A stretch of 64,000 nucleotides of DNA from Schistocerca nitens. Its lineage: Eukaryota; Arthropoda; Insecta; Orthoptera; Acrididae. The notes under the pieces are model-generated. The model made no database searches. It saw nothing but the letters and a program-made list of their open reading frames with translations, and had not been told where the DNA came from. Shown here in pieces: positions 12,031 through 24,756 of the stretch (position 1 is its first letter; the number at the start of each line of letters is the position of its first letter). The DNA lies in NCBI RefSeq assembly GCF_023898315.1, contig NC_064617.1, forward strand, positions 618,999,000-619,062,999. The letters run 5' to 3'. The position numbers and the translations under genes are program-made.

Positions 12031-14301
12031 ATGGAACGTGCTAAGGTAGAGATAGTTTCGGCAGATGAGTTAAGTGAAGTAGATTCATCTTTCAACCAAC
12101 AAGAAAGTCCGCGTTTCCCTCCATGGACGAGTTCACAGATCAATGCAATGATTTTGCCTCAAACTCGCAACATTTGTGATAATACACAGATGGCGACTTT
12201 AAATGACGAAATGTGGAATGGACGCGAGACTAGACCGTCAGCGCCATTGTTAACATCAATGTCAGAACCAAATATGAGACAAATTCAGCAATGTGACACA
12301 AATCGGACACAGGAAACTGACAAACTGGACCGACTATTAGAGTTATTTGCAGACATGAAACGAGACGTTAGTCAGAAAATTGACATATTAAACCATACTA
12401 TGACCGAAAATTTTGAACGAACGACAAAACAGATGACATAATTAAATAACACCACTCAACAGCTCAGCCAGCGATTTGAGACATTGTCCGATCGAGTCAC
12501 TAAACAGGAAGAAACTTTGGTTATATTCACACATGAAACAAAAAACAATATCGCCCGATGTGAGAATCAGTTAACTCAAATAGTTAATGTGCAGCAGGAA
12601 GTGAACACTCGTGTGGAAGAGTTAGCTCAGGCCCACACTTCAGCTAGCTCCACCCAAGAAAAGCTGACTGAAGAAGTGGGAAATATTACCCAACAACTCA
12701 CAATGGTAGTTCTTGAACAAACCCACCTCAAAGAAAAGACAGAAAAATTAGAAGACCGAGCGGACCGAGCGTCACTAAACAACGACACCAACATGGCCGA
12801 AAGAATTGTACATGAATGTAACTTGTGAGACGACTATCTGGAAAAAAAACTTGAAACAATTACACAGGACATACTTTCAAAAGCAAAGACACATGTTAAA
12901 GACGAGACAAAACACATAGAAGACGAAGTGACAAAATTACGAGACGATGTTGTGCCGTGTTTGGCGATTGGTGCAAACGCATCTCTAGGAAACGACAAAA
13001 CAGCTAAAACCATGGCTAATGACACAGACAGAACACCTATTGTGGAATCACCTATTTCCAATCAAAATTACAATGAGCCGCTTTCTTTTCCACCAGACGA
13101 ACAATATTACGGTACGACACCTAGAATAGCAAGTGACACAAACTACGTCAATACAGTTATGCCAACCGGCATGGCCGATGACACGTTTGTAAGACATGGG
13201 TATTTCCAGACATTTTCCAGTGAGGACAAGCACAAAGTCCACCCTATTGTGTTTATTAGATCATTTGACGGTGGTTTTCCACGTAGTTGGTCAGAAATCG
13301 ATAAAATCAGATACGTCACCAATCTCATGAGAGGACGAGCAGCTAAGTGGGGTGCCGCTATGAAACGGCGGTGCCTTACGTTTGAACAGTTCGAACAAGC
13401 CTTCTTGGACTAATTCTGGTCCGAGAATGAGCAACAGAGTCTAAGGAGAGAAGTGTGCAACCCCGAGACCTATGACCCTAAAAAAGAGACATTAAGACAA
13501 TACTTTGAGAGGTACCTAGACAAGACACTGTACTGGTCCAAACCAGCCGACTTGCCAGCGATAATTGACACTTTAAAGAGCCACTTACCCTTTCCATACC
13601 GAGACAGATTAATAGGAGTACCGGAGAATGACGTTAAGACTTTCTTAAACTTCTTAGATCAAATTGACGTAGTTTACAGAGGCGATTCACGCCATTCAAA
13701 TTTTACTCATATTAGTAACCAAAATCAGCACCCACCCCAAAGGAACCGTAGTGACGGTGGTTGGTGGAACCATCCCTCCGCGCCGCGACGCAGTACGATG
13801 CCGGCGCGCGAAACATATTCAAATGGAAACGTGTATGACGGTAGGAACAACCGCAGAAATTCGTGGAATTATAATAATAACAACAATAATTATCACCCAT
13901 ATCAAAATGGTAACTACAAGCAAAATGAAAATTACAGACAGTACAACAACAGCAACAACAATAGGAGACGTGAGAATAACCGGTACAACCCGGGCTATTT
14001 TGACAGGAACATGACATATAACAGACATAATTACCACCAAAACAATAGCAATCCCAACAATCACCGACAGAATATGTGGAACACACAAAATTCACGCATG
14101 ACAAATCATAACCCTCCACGGAATCCGCCCCCGTTCCCTAGTACAGTTATGCACTCCCCGCCACGAAGTAGCAATAACAATTGCGATGCGCCATCAGCTG
14201 ACGCGTGGGCGCCAACCGGCCGGAATGTAAACATAGTGGAGCTGGTCAATGAACCCGGCCAAACACAGCAGGCGACGGAAAACAGTCGACGACCGAGCTA
14301 A
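12031..14301 (+). pseudogene. gag-like region of LTR fossil 1
   Basis: The region reads as a gag-type polyprotein with a few breaks. It has an acidic, Gln/Thr-rich coiled-coil first half, a middle part of capsid type, and an Asn/Arg-rich basic tail (13,780-14,120) in the place where many gags carry zinc knuckles. The same plan is seen in the second LTR element (60262-62301). I see no protease or reverse-transcriptase motifs after it. Fossil; not a host gene. Confidence 0.7.
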
Positions 14302-14430
14302 GCGCTCGTGCTTCGGTCGTGAGTTGTTGTAAGAGCGCAACGACTGAGACGGTTTGTTTCCTCAGGTACGACGACAAAATAACAGTAGAACAGGAATTAA
14401 CAAACCTATCAAGTTGATGACCTCGTTCTT

Positions 14431-14613
14431 TTGCGTTCACATCCCAAGTCTACAAAGTTAAAACAACTGAACAGAAAATGGCAGCTATTATATTCAGGTC
14501 CTTTCAGAATAGCAAGCATACCTCACCCAGGTTGTTACTCCCTAGAATACCCGTTATCTCACAAGCCGAGGGGGCTGCATCCCCACAGACATTTGAAACC
14601 CTTTGTGCACTAA
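14431..14613 (+). pseudogene. Short remnant resembling an integrase C-terminal tail
   Basis: Sixty codons include RKWQLLYSGPFRI and HRHLKPF, the pattern seen at the end of Ty3/Gypsy integrases. It sits just after the gag-like region, which suggests that most of pol is absent from this copy or from its family. Confidence 0.5.
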
Positions 14614-15183
14614 AACAACATAATATAATGATAACTAAGTTGAACATGAGCAAGTTGCTGTGAAAACGAGATCATAAATATTTGTATTGAATACACGAAC
14701 ATTAAGCTATATAGCCTAAGAACACAAACATTAATTTATGGAAATTATATACTGCAGTTACACTTGTACACATAATTATGAAGAGAAGGTAAACCCAGGT
14801 GAGTACACTTACTGAATGAGAAACGATATTCATATAGGAATGAGACCTACGCAGGTTACATTGGTTGTTAATTGTAAATTATAAGGTGAATCAACAACTA
14901 GTTAGTTATTTCAAGGCACTACAATGACAGGAGATAATTGCTATTGAGATCAGTAATGACATAGGTATGTAGCAGAATGAATGAGGACGTAAGAATGAAT
15001 GATCAGTATGAATGTGTTAATATTTAGGTTAATATAAGAAGTTAAGTTACTGTGAAGTAGTTGATGGAGACAAGAGATTATTTGATGAAGATGATATTGG
15101 AGTTTTATGAGAATGGAAGTGCCAGATGGCCCCACGTATGTGATATATTAATGTTTGATGAGGAATATTTTTAATGTATAAGG

Positions 15184-15246
<63 letters not shown>

Positions 15247-17727
15247 GATGAATATGTGAGTAAGGAATGAGTGAGAATGTTTTGGTAATATTGTGCTACA
15301 TAGAGAAGTGAGTAAACAGTCTACATCTTTAAGATTACATAAGAATTTCAGTTTGAAAGAAAACATTTGTGATGAGTTAGAACACGTGAGTACAAGGCGT
15401 TAAAGGTGAATCTATTTACAGTGCCCTTGAAAATGAACGAATGCAAGAAAAGCAGAGTGGAACATAATGATGATTACAGCTGTTGAAAGAAGTGTAATAA
15501 GAATGTGACTCGTAAACACATAAGCTTTAATTTATTTCAGAAGTGTAACTTAGTAACCTTTCGTTAAGTTTTGTTAAGCCATTGTGCGGAAGAAAACATA
15601 TATATTTCGTGTTCAGACAGGAGAATGATATTTTAAGGAACTTAAGTTGAAATATAGTTTTTACACAGCCCTCATCTGAATACATTTGTATAATTTTTTT
15701 TTTTTTTTTTACGAAAGTGAAATTAGTGCCATGTTAGCCTTTATTATACTTACACACCACAGAAAACCATGAGGAAACAAAAGATAGGAGAGTTATTAAG
15801 ACCGTTTTGCGATTCGTAAAACACCTCCACTTAAGCGAACAGATGACAAAATTACATCTACGTCGAAGACATTTGACTTTTCAGGCTATGCAAGGTAAGT
15901 GCAAAGGAGCAGTGACCATCCGTGCAGCCGACGTCGAGCAACGGACACTGAGAAGGAGACATTTTACTGTCAATTATAATACTGTGTTCTTTATTTATGA
16001 TTTATAGAACGAAATGATATATATACACCACATACATGATGTTTAACCTTCACTAAAGTAGAAGAAAGTTCATGGTTGAACTCTTGAGAGGAAATTTGAT
16101 ATGTCATTATATAATACACATTATGAGAGAGACAATCTCTGAGATACATTTTCCATTTTTATAGACGGTATCCACAAGAAGTGGAGATATTGAGGAAGTA
16201 CTGAGCAGATACGCGATTTACTCATGCAAGGATCTGTTAATGTATAATACACTTAGTCATATGAACAGTCAGAACACAAACAGACAATCTGTCATGACGT
16301 TACACTACACAGACTTGACGTAAGGACACTTACATTTACCCACGATTTGGTAAATTGTAAGCACCTCCTTTCACACACCCCTGGAAGGTGATGCAAACGT
16401 TGTAATGTATTATGTTCTTTTTTTATGTATTAGCTGTAGGATTTGGCAGTTTATAGGTAGTGAATAGTTTTCTTCCACTCTTTCTTTCTTTCTCCATTAT
16501 CCCACCACCTCCTGCAGCTGGGTATTGTTTGTTTATCGAATGTAAGAATATATTGTGTGACAGTAAACTTTCAGGGATGAATAAAAAGACATGAAGAAAA
16601 CTGAGTATGGCATTACAAGCCTGGTCAACCACTAGCCAAGAAATGGAATCAAAAGAAAGAGATAAATAATAAATGAAGGAAAGCCCGTGCTTTTAAACAT
16701 TAAGTCTTATATCCCTTGGCACGCCCAAACCTGAATAAAAAATTAATACCCCAATAAAAGAAAGCGAATGGGACTTAGTATAATTTTTTTAGTATAGATA
16801 TTTCACATGCATATTCTTGTAAATTTATATGTATTTGTATATGTATAAAAACTTTGCATATTGTCAACATATTTTGAAATGTGACCAAGAAATGTAAGCT
16901 TTCAGAATTAACGATGTAAACATGCTTGGACAAAGTGAACTGTTAAAATGTAAATATGGCAAAAAGTGTTGCAAACTGTGTTAAACTGTGAACGTTATAA
17001 ACGACGAATTTTCTGTTGTTTGTGAAACTTATGGTACATAAACCAAATAACTGTTTGTAAATCGATATAAACTGCAATTTACTTCGACGATAATGAGGAT
17101 TTTCACACTGCAAATGAACGTTTGTTGGCAAGTGTAAACAACGTGGTGAAACACCTACCTTTGCGAACATCGACGCCGTTGTTCCTGGCCGGCCTTCAGA
17201 TGCTTTGGAGACAATAAACTCAGCACCTGTCGTAGGCGATGTGGAGGCTAAAAACTACATCGACCATATATGCCCCGGGAACAATAGTCATGAAAACGTA
17301 CAAGGACCTGGAGTGTTGTGTCGTAACAGAAGACATGGACGTTGCTTCAGATCACGCACTCGCTCAATCTTATGGTGTCACCGGACTTAACACGCCATTT
17401 ATGCTGGAATAACAACTTGTAATGAACACTATGTGAGAGTGAATACTGTTCAACACTGTCATAATACAGCGATTTTGAAACTGCCGCACGCGAAATTCAG
17501 TGATGCTATTGCGCATGCGCAAAGACTACATGCTGCCAGAGATGCATTGGGAAACCAACGCTGGGAGCACACAACATTAACTGAGCTGGCGAGCAGCTTG
17601 TTCAAACAAACTGTATGTATATAAATATATTAATTGTGTAAAAAGGATCCAAACTGTAATAATTGTATTTAGTATATAGGTTTAGAAATTAAGTGTTGGT
17701 TAAGATTATCCCCTATGGATGCACGTG

Positions 17728-17930
17728 GCTCAAATGGTTCAAATGGCTCTGAGCACTATGGGACTCAACTGCTGAGGTCATTAGTCCCCTAGAACTTAGA
17801 ACTAGTTAAACCTAACTAACCTAAGGACATCACACACATCCATGCCCGAGGCAGGATTCGAACCTGCGACCGTAGCGGTCTCGCGGTTCCAGACTGCAGC
17901 GCCAGAACCGCGCGGCCACTTCGGCCGGCA
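17728..17930 (-). mobile_element. tRNA-derived SINE (family A) inside LTR fossil 1
   Basis: It has the same A box/B box head and body as the copy at 2819-3025. A 9-bp target duplication, ATGCACGTG, flanks it at 17719-17727 and 17931-17939. It lies about 100 bp from the right LTR, so this SINE moved after the LTR element inserted. Confidence 0.9.
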
Positions 17931-18027
17931 ATGCACGTGCCCTTTCCAATGAAAATATACATGTATTGACTTCTAGGTTTGCTAGCCTGCCACGCTAAGT
18001 GTTTTAGCGTGACAGTCGAGGGGGCGA

Positions 18028-18792
18028 TGTAGCGGGACTTTGAATTTCGCCGCGCTACACTCGTTCCCTCAGATAAAAAATATCTCGTCGCAGCGGTATG
18101 AGCGCTCGACGGCAGAGAAACTACTAAAATCGTAACTTTTTTTTTGTTTTCTATCCGTTTTCAATTGTCTCTTGATAGCCGAAGCTGAAGGCAGACGTGA
18201 CCTGATGAAGACGTTAAAAAACTTATTAGCTAGTCTTGATCTGATTTTAATGTGTAGACATATTGTGGAAGTTGTTAAGAAATTCGGAGGATGGAAGTAG
18301 CGAAGTAAATTAAATTGCATACAGTATCAAGATGATTTTAATTAGTATAAATTAGTGATTGCTGGACTATTGCAAGATTTCGGAGCAGTTTTTTCACGCA
18401 GAAATGAAGGAGATATTTGAAGACCTGGACGCCGCCCGAAAGAAGACATGTTAACCTGGTAAAGAATGAACTCAAAGCTACGCCATTTCCCCCTGTCAGT
18501 TACATTTTGTTATTCTCTGTTCTTTTTTTTTTTTCAAAAATTTTTGTAGTCGAAATTGGTTTAACTTTTGCTCAAAAACGCCACAAGGACCACCCCAACA
18601 ATAGCTTTTCCGAATAACGAAGTCCGATAGCTTTTCTGTAATACAAAGTCCGATTTGCTTTTCATTTTTCCCCTTTTTCACGGTCATTAACGATTTTAAA
18701 AAACCCATTTTCACTTACGATTTCTTCCCACATTTTCAACCTTTTTCCGTTTCTTTTATTCTCTTATTTTTCTTGTTTTATTAACCACTACA
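18028..18792 (+). repeat. 3' LTR of fossil element 1
   Basis: Preceded by a purine-rich tract at about 18017-18027 and followed by the target duplication AAGG at 18793-18796. Almost identical to the 5' LTR. Confidence 0.93.
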
Positions 18793-18796
18793 AAGG

Positions 18797-19928
18797 TCCA
18801 GATTGTTCCACTCCTCAACGGCGATTCGGAGTAGATCCCTCATAGTGGATCTTGGACAGGGTTGATGTCTGGATAACATGTTGGCCACTCAAGTAGAGCG
18901 ATGGCGTTATCCTGAAGGAAGTTATTCACAAGATGTGCACGATGGAAGCGCGAATTGTTGTCCATGAAGACGAATGCCTCGCTAGTATGCTGCCAATGTG
19001 GTTGCACTATCGGTTGGTGGATGGTATTCCCGTATCGTACAGCCGTTAGGGCGCCTTCCATGATCACCAGCTGCGTACGTCGGCCCCACACAATGTCACC
19101 CCTGAACATCAAGGAACCTCCACCTTGCTGCACTCGCTGGACAGTGTGTCTAAGGCGTTCAGCCTGACCAGGTTGCATCCACACACGTCTCCGACTATTG
19201 CCTTCTTGAAGGCATATACGACACTCATCGGTGAAGAGAACGAGATGCCAAGCCTGAGCGGTCCATTCGGCATGTTGCAGGGCCCAAATGTACAGCGCTG
19301 CATGGTGTCATGGTTGCAAAGATGAACCTCGCCATGGAGGTCGGCAGTGAAGTTGGCATCATGCAGCCAATTGTGCACAGTCTGAGTCGTAACACGATGT
19401 CCTTTGGTTGCACGAAAAGTATTATTCAACATGGTGGCGTTGCTGTCAGGGTTCCTCCGATCCATAATTCATAGGTAGCTGTCATCCGCTGCAGTAGTAG
19501 ACGTTGGGCGGCCTGAACGAGGCATGTCATCGACAGTTCCTGTCTCTCTGTGTGTCATCCATGTCCGAACAACATCGCTTTCATTGACTCCGAGACGCCT
19601 GGACGCTTCCCTTGATGAGAGCCCACCTGGCACAAAGCAACTACGCGGGGGCGATCGAACCGCGACATTAACCGTCAAGGTATGGTTGAATTACAGAGAA
19701 CACGAACCGTGTACCTCATTCTTAGTGGAATGACTGGAACTAGTCGGCTGTGGGACCCCTTCAGGAGAAAAGGCGCTGTTCATGCTTGGTTGTTTAAGTC
19801 TTTGGGCTGGTTTAGTGACATCTGTGAACAGTCAAAGGGACTGTGTCTGTGATACAGTATCCATAGTCAACGTCTATCTTGAGGAGTTCTGGGATCTGGG
19901 GTGATGCAAAACTTTTTTTAGGTGTGTG
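18797..19928 (-). mobile_element. Tc1-like transposon (family C), main part with transposase relic
   Basis: The minus strand reads a Tc1-type transposase in pieces. The N-terminal helix-turn-helix region (19469-19678) has GGLSSREASRRLGVNESDVVR. The middle part reads TFRATKGHRVTTQTVHNWL. The catalytic end (18840-19184) has RFRGDIVWGRR-like text, FMDNNSRFHRAHLVNNFLQD and EWPTCYPDINPVQ, which match the second and third DDE blocks (FMDDNARPH and SPDMNPIEH in intact relatives). At least one frameshift separates the parts. The right terminal repeat ends GTTTTGCATCACC (minus strand) beside a TA at 19929-19930 and matches the left end at 10309. Joined across the LTR insertion the element is about 1.4 kb. 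Confidence 0.85.
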
Positions 19929-19930
19929 TA

Positions 19931-22340
19931 GATGACAGTTCATAAGTATCGCAAAAAACATTTGGCTGCTTTGTTCAAAACATGAGACGTGTTTCATTAT
20001 GTAACTGTTGGTGTGGAATTTCTTCTCCTTCATCATTATTTTGGTCCATCTGTAAGTACTAAAATATATCGCGGTCACTAATTTTAGAAACGTGCGTCTA
20101 CAAGTACGAACTGTTCACGCCTGAACTGCTGAGTTCACGTAAGTGGTGCCATGAGGCAGCAAGCTCAAATAAAATACTTTAATATCTGTTTCCTCCATAT
20201 AGTGGTGAGATGTGGATTTTCTTCCCACTAAAAAACAATTGCGATATGTTAGCTACATTTTGTGCACAGCATCGTATCACCTAAAATGAACACAACAGCC
20301 AGCGAGCACATTTTTCATTGAAAACCATTCAAATTTAATGCTGCAGGGTCTATTAAATTAAATATCACAGTAACTACGACGAATATCGAAAGAAACAAAC
20401 ACTTCATTATCGAGTTGTGATGTGGAACTATAAGAAAGAAAGAAATGAGCTTTGTGCACCATCTAAGGTCTTTAGTATCAAATGGGAGGTATTATTTACA
20501 GTAGTGAAGAAAACGCGTAAATTCCAAACAAGTCGTTTTTAATATGTTAAAGGAAAAGAAAAACCTTTACCGAAAAACTAACTCCAGGAGTTGATATAGC
20601 TTTCCTTCATTTAGATGCATTTCTTTTTTTACAGTTTAAAGATCTTTTATTGCTCACCACAACGAAATCGGAAATCTTTTTTCTCGTGTACTGCTATCAG
20701 CCACTCTGTGGAACAATGGCGTTGATTATCACGATGCACAACTACAAGCCCCATTGCGACATTTCACTGCCAGGACTTTCTCCTGTCCCGTACGGATCCT
20801 TTTCCTTTGTGGTGCCTAGGGGATAAGAAACCTTCCCATAGTCATACCAAACGAAAAGGAAGATTACGTACAACTGCATTTTTGTAATAGTAAGCGGCGT
20901 TCTTATTGCAGCATAGAAGAATACATGAAAGACAGGTATCTTCTTTAAAGCGTCGTGGCAGCCTTGAGCAGTTCGCACCTTTGCGGAACATCAGCTATAT
21001 GTAAATTTACCAGCTATTGACATGGAGTAGCTGAACTGACAATAACAGTACTTCCTAGTCCCAATATTTTACAAAGGCAATAGCAGTTTGGAGGTTACCC
21101 TCTGTTATGTCACACCAGTTCGGTGTACTCGAACTAACGGGTGGAGTACTAATTTAGAAAACTCTGGGTAAGAGTTAGAAAGTAAGTGTATCTCGTAGAA
21201 TATCTTGTATATGGATATCGTCATGTTTCAGAGGCCATGGCACACTAGTCGTGAGAAACAGTAGCAATCCTGTCGTACAAGATTAGCTACACTTTGTTAA
21301 TCTTTCAACCGTGTAAGTTGTAGACCATACAAGAACTGAAAGAGCCTCGCAGCTGCTAGCGATTATCAGGAAACATTTATAAGAATACAAATACAAACGA
21401 GAACAATTAATCTTCCAAGAGGAGTCAAATGAAAATGAGACAGGCGGTAAAAAGTAAGTAAACTGTTTATTATCTCAAAAGTAATCGCCATAACTGTCAA
21501 CAAAATTCTCCCTGTGAAAGACCAGAAGGTCAGTACCTCATCGGAAATGTTGCGGTTGCCTACTGTAACAGCCCCAGAGTTTTTTTCTCTCATCCAAATT
21601 GACTCTATCGAAGCCGGTCTCATTGTTAATGAAGCACTCTAACCACTTTTTGTCGATATTCACATAATTCTCAGCTTTTCCTCGGGGTGTGCTTTTTGTT
21701 GTATTTATTCATTTGCTCCCTTCTTTTACTCCACTGGATGATTACGAGAGTGTTCTACATGCATTTTACTCGAAGGTATGTACTTTCTCAAAAATTAGTC
21801 ATCCATCACTTTGAATTTCAGTTTAAAACGAAAACTGATGAAAATAATTATTAATGGCATTACAAGTTACATACTGCAGTAATACATGAATTACTATTTT
21901 TCAGATTTACAATATTAATGTCACAGAATGAATCAATACAATTTCTTTGAAGAAACGTGTTTGAACATGAGAGTCTTTTGTTATTAGCTGTTACCACATG
22001 ACAGCAGTCTGTGTTATGTCCCAGCGGCAGTGAGTCGTACAAATCTTTGTGAACTGTGGGTATTTTAATGGACTAGGAACATTATCAAGATTGTGGCATT
22101 AAATATCCAAAGATCTGTGAGCTATATAGTCGTCACAGAGGAGTTCGAATTAGAAAGTGTGGAATTAAAAGATAATTATTTCAGTAATTTGGTGGTCAAC
22201 CTAGATCTCATTCACGGACTATGTGAATGGAATTTTACCGCCACTAAACATTGGCCCCGCATAAAGAAAAGCTGAATATTCTCTTTCTGTTTGCTAGCAC
22301 TACCACTGTTATACTTTCCGTGCCAATGCAATATATGTAG
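19931..22340. other. Unassigned sequence
   Basis: About 2.4 kb with only short frames. I see no repeats, motifs or splice-linked exons that I can support. Confidence 0.4.
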
Positions 22341-22344
22341 TTTA

Positions 22345-22923
22345 CATACGCAATGAGACGACAAAAAGGCATGGGACACCTCCTGATACCTAATTTTGTC
22401 CGGCGAAGTGCAGCAGTTCGACGTGGCATGGACTCAACAGGCCACTGGAAGACATCTGCAGAAATTTTGATCCATGCTGCCTCTACAGCCGTCAATAACT
22501 GCGAAACTATCACCGATGCAGGTTTTGCGGAAGAACTGATCTCTCGATTATGTATCACAAATGTTCGATGGGATTCGTGTGGGGCTATCTGGTTGGCCCA
22601 TTCGATCGAATTGTCCAGAATGTTCTTCAAACCAATAGCCAACAGTTTTGGCTCGTGACATGGCGCATTATCATCCATAAATGTTCCATCCTCGTTTGTG
22701 AACTTGAAGTCCATGAGTTGCTGCAAACGGCCGTCAAGTAGCCGAACGTAACCATTTCCAGTCAATGGTCGGATCACTTGGACCATAGGACCGAGTCCAC
22801 TCCATGTAAACACAATCCACTCAATTACGGAAGTACCACCATTCGCACAGTGGCTTTTTCACGACTTGGGTCCATGGCTTCGTGGAGTCTGCACCACACT
22901 CGAACCGTAACGTCAGCTCTTTT
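22345..22923 (-). mobile_element. Tc1-like transposon (family A), first half of a split copy
   Basis: The minus strand keeps a long open stretch with TWSGLGPMVQVIRPLTGNGY, FMDDNAPCH (second catalytic Asp) and SMPRRTAALRR at the C-terminus. It is the best preserved family-A copy. It stops at CGTCAGCTCTT, and the next base of the family continues at 26505 (TTCTTACCAACTTAAATCGG). So this copy was opened by the LINE insertions at 22924-26504. Confidence 0.82.
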
Positions 22924-23547
22924 TCTTTTTGAGTCATCAGTCTTCTGCCTGGTTTGATGTGGCCCAACACCAATTCGGCTTCTGTGCCAACCTCTTCATC
23001 TCGGAGTAGCACTTGCAACCAACGTCCTCAATTATTGGCTAGATAAATTCCTATCTCTGTCTTCCTCTACATTTTTTGCCTCTACAGCTCCATTACCATG
23101 GAAGTCATCCCTGATGTCTTAAAATATGTCCTATCATCCTGTCCGTTCCCCTTGTCAGTGTTTTCCACACAGTCCTTTCCTCACCGATTACGCAAAGAGC
23201 CTCCTCATTCCTTATCTTATCTGTCCACCTAATTTTCAATATTCGTCTGTAGAACCACACTCAAATCCTTCGATTCTCTTCAGTTCCGGTATTCCCACAG
23301 TCCATATTTCACTACCATACAATCATGTGCTCCAAACGTACGTTCTCAGAAATTTCTTCCTCAAATTAAGGCCTATGTTTAATACTAGCAGATTTCTCTG
23401 GACCAGGAATGCCCTTTTAGCCAATCCTAGTCTACTGTTGATGTCCTTGCTCCGTACGCCATTGATTATTTTGCTGCCTCGGTAGTAGAATTCCTTAACG
23501 TCATCTACTTCGTGACCATCAATTCTGATGTTAAGTTTCTCGCTGTT

Positions 23548-24184
23548 CTCATTTCTGCTACTTCTCATTACTTTCGCCTTTCTTCCCTGATTAATCTCTT
23601 TAACTTCAGCCCAATCTGCATCACTACTACATTGTGATCTGAGTCTAGAACTGAATTAGTCTTTCTACTCTCTTTTACTCCTTGTCCCAAGCCCATATTC
23701 TCATGTAACCGTTTCTTCTACTCCTTCCTCTACAAATGCATTCCAATCCACCACGACTATTATGTTTTAGTACCCCTTTACGTACTTTGTTACCCTTTCA
23801 ATATCCTCATATCCTTTCTATATCTCTTCATGTACAGCTTGCCATGTCGGGACGTGTACTTGAACCTCATTTCTGCTACTTCTCATTACTTTCGCCTTTC
23901 TTCCCTGACTAATCTCTTTAACTTCAGCCCAATCTTCATCACTACTTCATTGTGATCTGAGTCTAGAACTGAATTAGTCTTTCTCCTCTCTTCCATTCCT
24001 TGTCCCAAGTCCATATTCTCCTGTAACCGTTTCTTCTACTCCTTCCCCTACAAATGCATTCCAATCCCCCATGACTATTATGTTTTCTTACCCCTTTACG
24101 TACTTTGTTACCCTTTCAATATCCTTATATCCTTTCTATATCTCTTCATATACAACTTGCCATGTCGGGACGTATACCTGAACT
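23548..24184. repeat. 318-bp tandem duplication within the RTE-like relic
   Basis: The block starting CTCATTTCTGCTACTTCTC at 23548 recurs at 23866, and both end with GGGACGT(G/A)TAC(T/C)TGAAC. The copies differ at a modest number of bases, so the duplication is younger than the LINE but not recent. Confidence 0.88.
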
Positions 24185-24242
24185 ATCATTATCGATGTTG
24201 ATTTGCTGACGATTCTGGCGAGAACAATCCTATCATTGAACT

Positions 24243-24425
24243 CAAAATGGTTCAAATGGCTCTGAGCACTATGGGAATTAACTTCTAAGCTCATCAGCTA
24301 GAACTTAGAACTACTTAAACCTAACTAACCTAAGAACATCAGACACACCCATGCCCGAGGCAGGATTCGAACCTGCGCGGATCCCGACTGTAGCGCCTAG
24401 AAACGCTCGGCCACCCCTGCCGGCT
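24243..24425 (-). mobile_element. tRNA-derived SINE (family A)
   Basis: Family-A body and head in minus orientation, with a small loss between the B box and the A box. A 9-bp imperfect target duplication (CATTGAACT at 24234 and CACTGAACT at 24426) flanks it. It is inserted in the RTE-like relic. Confidence 0.82.
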
Positions 24426-24756
24426 CACTGAACTGTTCACAGTAACACACAGTCTCCTCTTCCTTCCTGTTCATAACAAATCCTACTCCCATTATACAAT
24501 TTTCTGCAGCTGTTGATATTACGCTATACTCAGCTGACCATAAATCATTGTCTTCTTCTCAAAAACTCGGATCGAGCGTTTGGATTCCCCTTTTCAGATT
24601 TTCTAGCTTCCATACCACGTTCAAGCTTCTGACATTCCGCGGCCCGACCCGCAGAACGTTATCCTGTTGTTGGTTATTCAGTCTTTTTTTCATGGTCACT
24701 TCTCCGTAGGTAGTAGCCTCCTGGAGATCCGAATGGGTGATTATTCGGGAATATTT

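Larger units (their letters stand above)
10562..18792 (+). mobile_element. LTR retroelement fossil 1, Ty3/Gypsy-like, gag-type remnant only
   Basis: Two long terminal repeats of 764-765 bp (TGT...ACA) flank a 6.7 kb interior, and the 4-bp target duplication AAGG is exact at 10558-10561 and 18793-18796. A primer-binding-like site (TGGCGACCGTGACAGG) follows the left LTR by two bases; I recall it as the Arg-tRNA type used by mdg1/412-like elements. A purine tract (CGAGGGGGCGA) precedes the right LTR. The interior has a gag-like region (12031-14301), a short piece resembling an integrase tail (14431-14613) and then about 3.4 kb without recognisable coding, holding a TA microsatellite (about 15185-15243) and a family-A SINE. 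The LTRs differ by about five substitutions and a few small indels, so the insertion is young. It is broken, with a handful of breaks, and cannot be autonomous. Confidence 0.9.

Noticed and set aside
13712-14119. Cys/Tyr-rich minus-strand frame of 135 codons
   Set aside because: It is the antisense of the Asn/Arg-rich gag tail (AAC/AAT codons reversed); no independent support.
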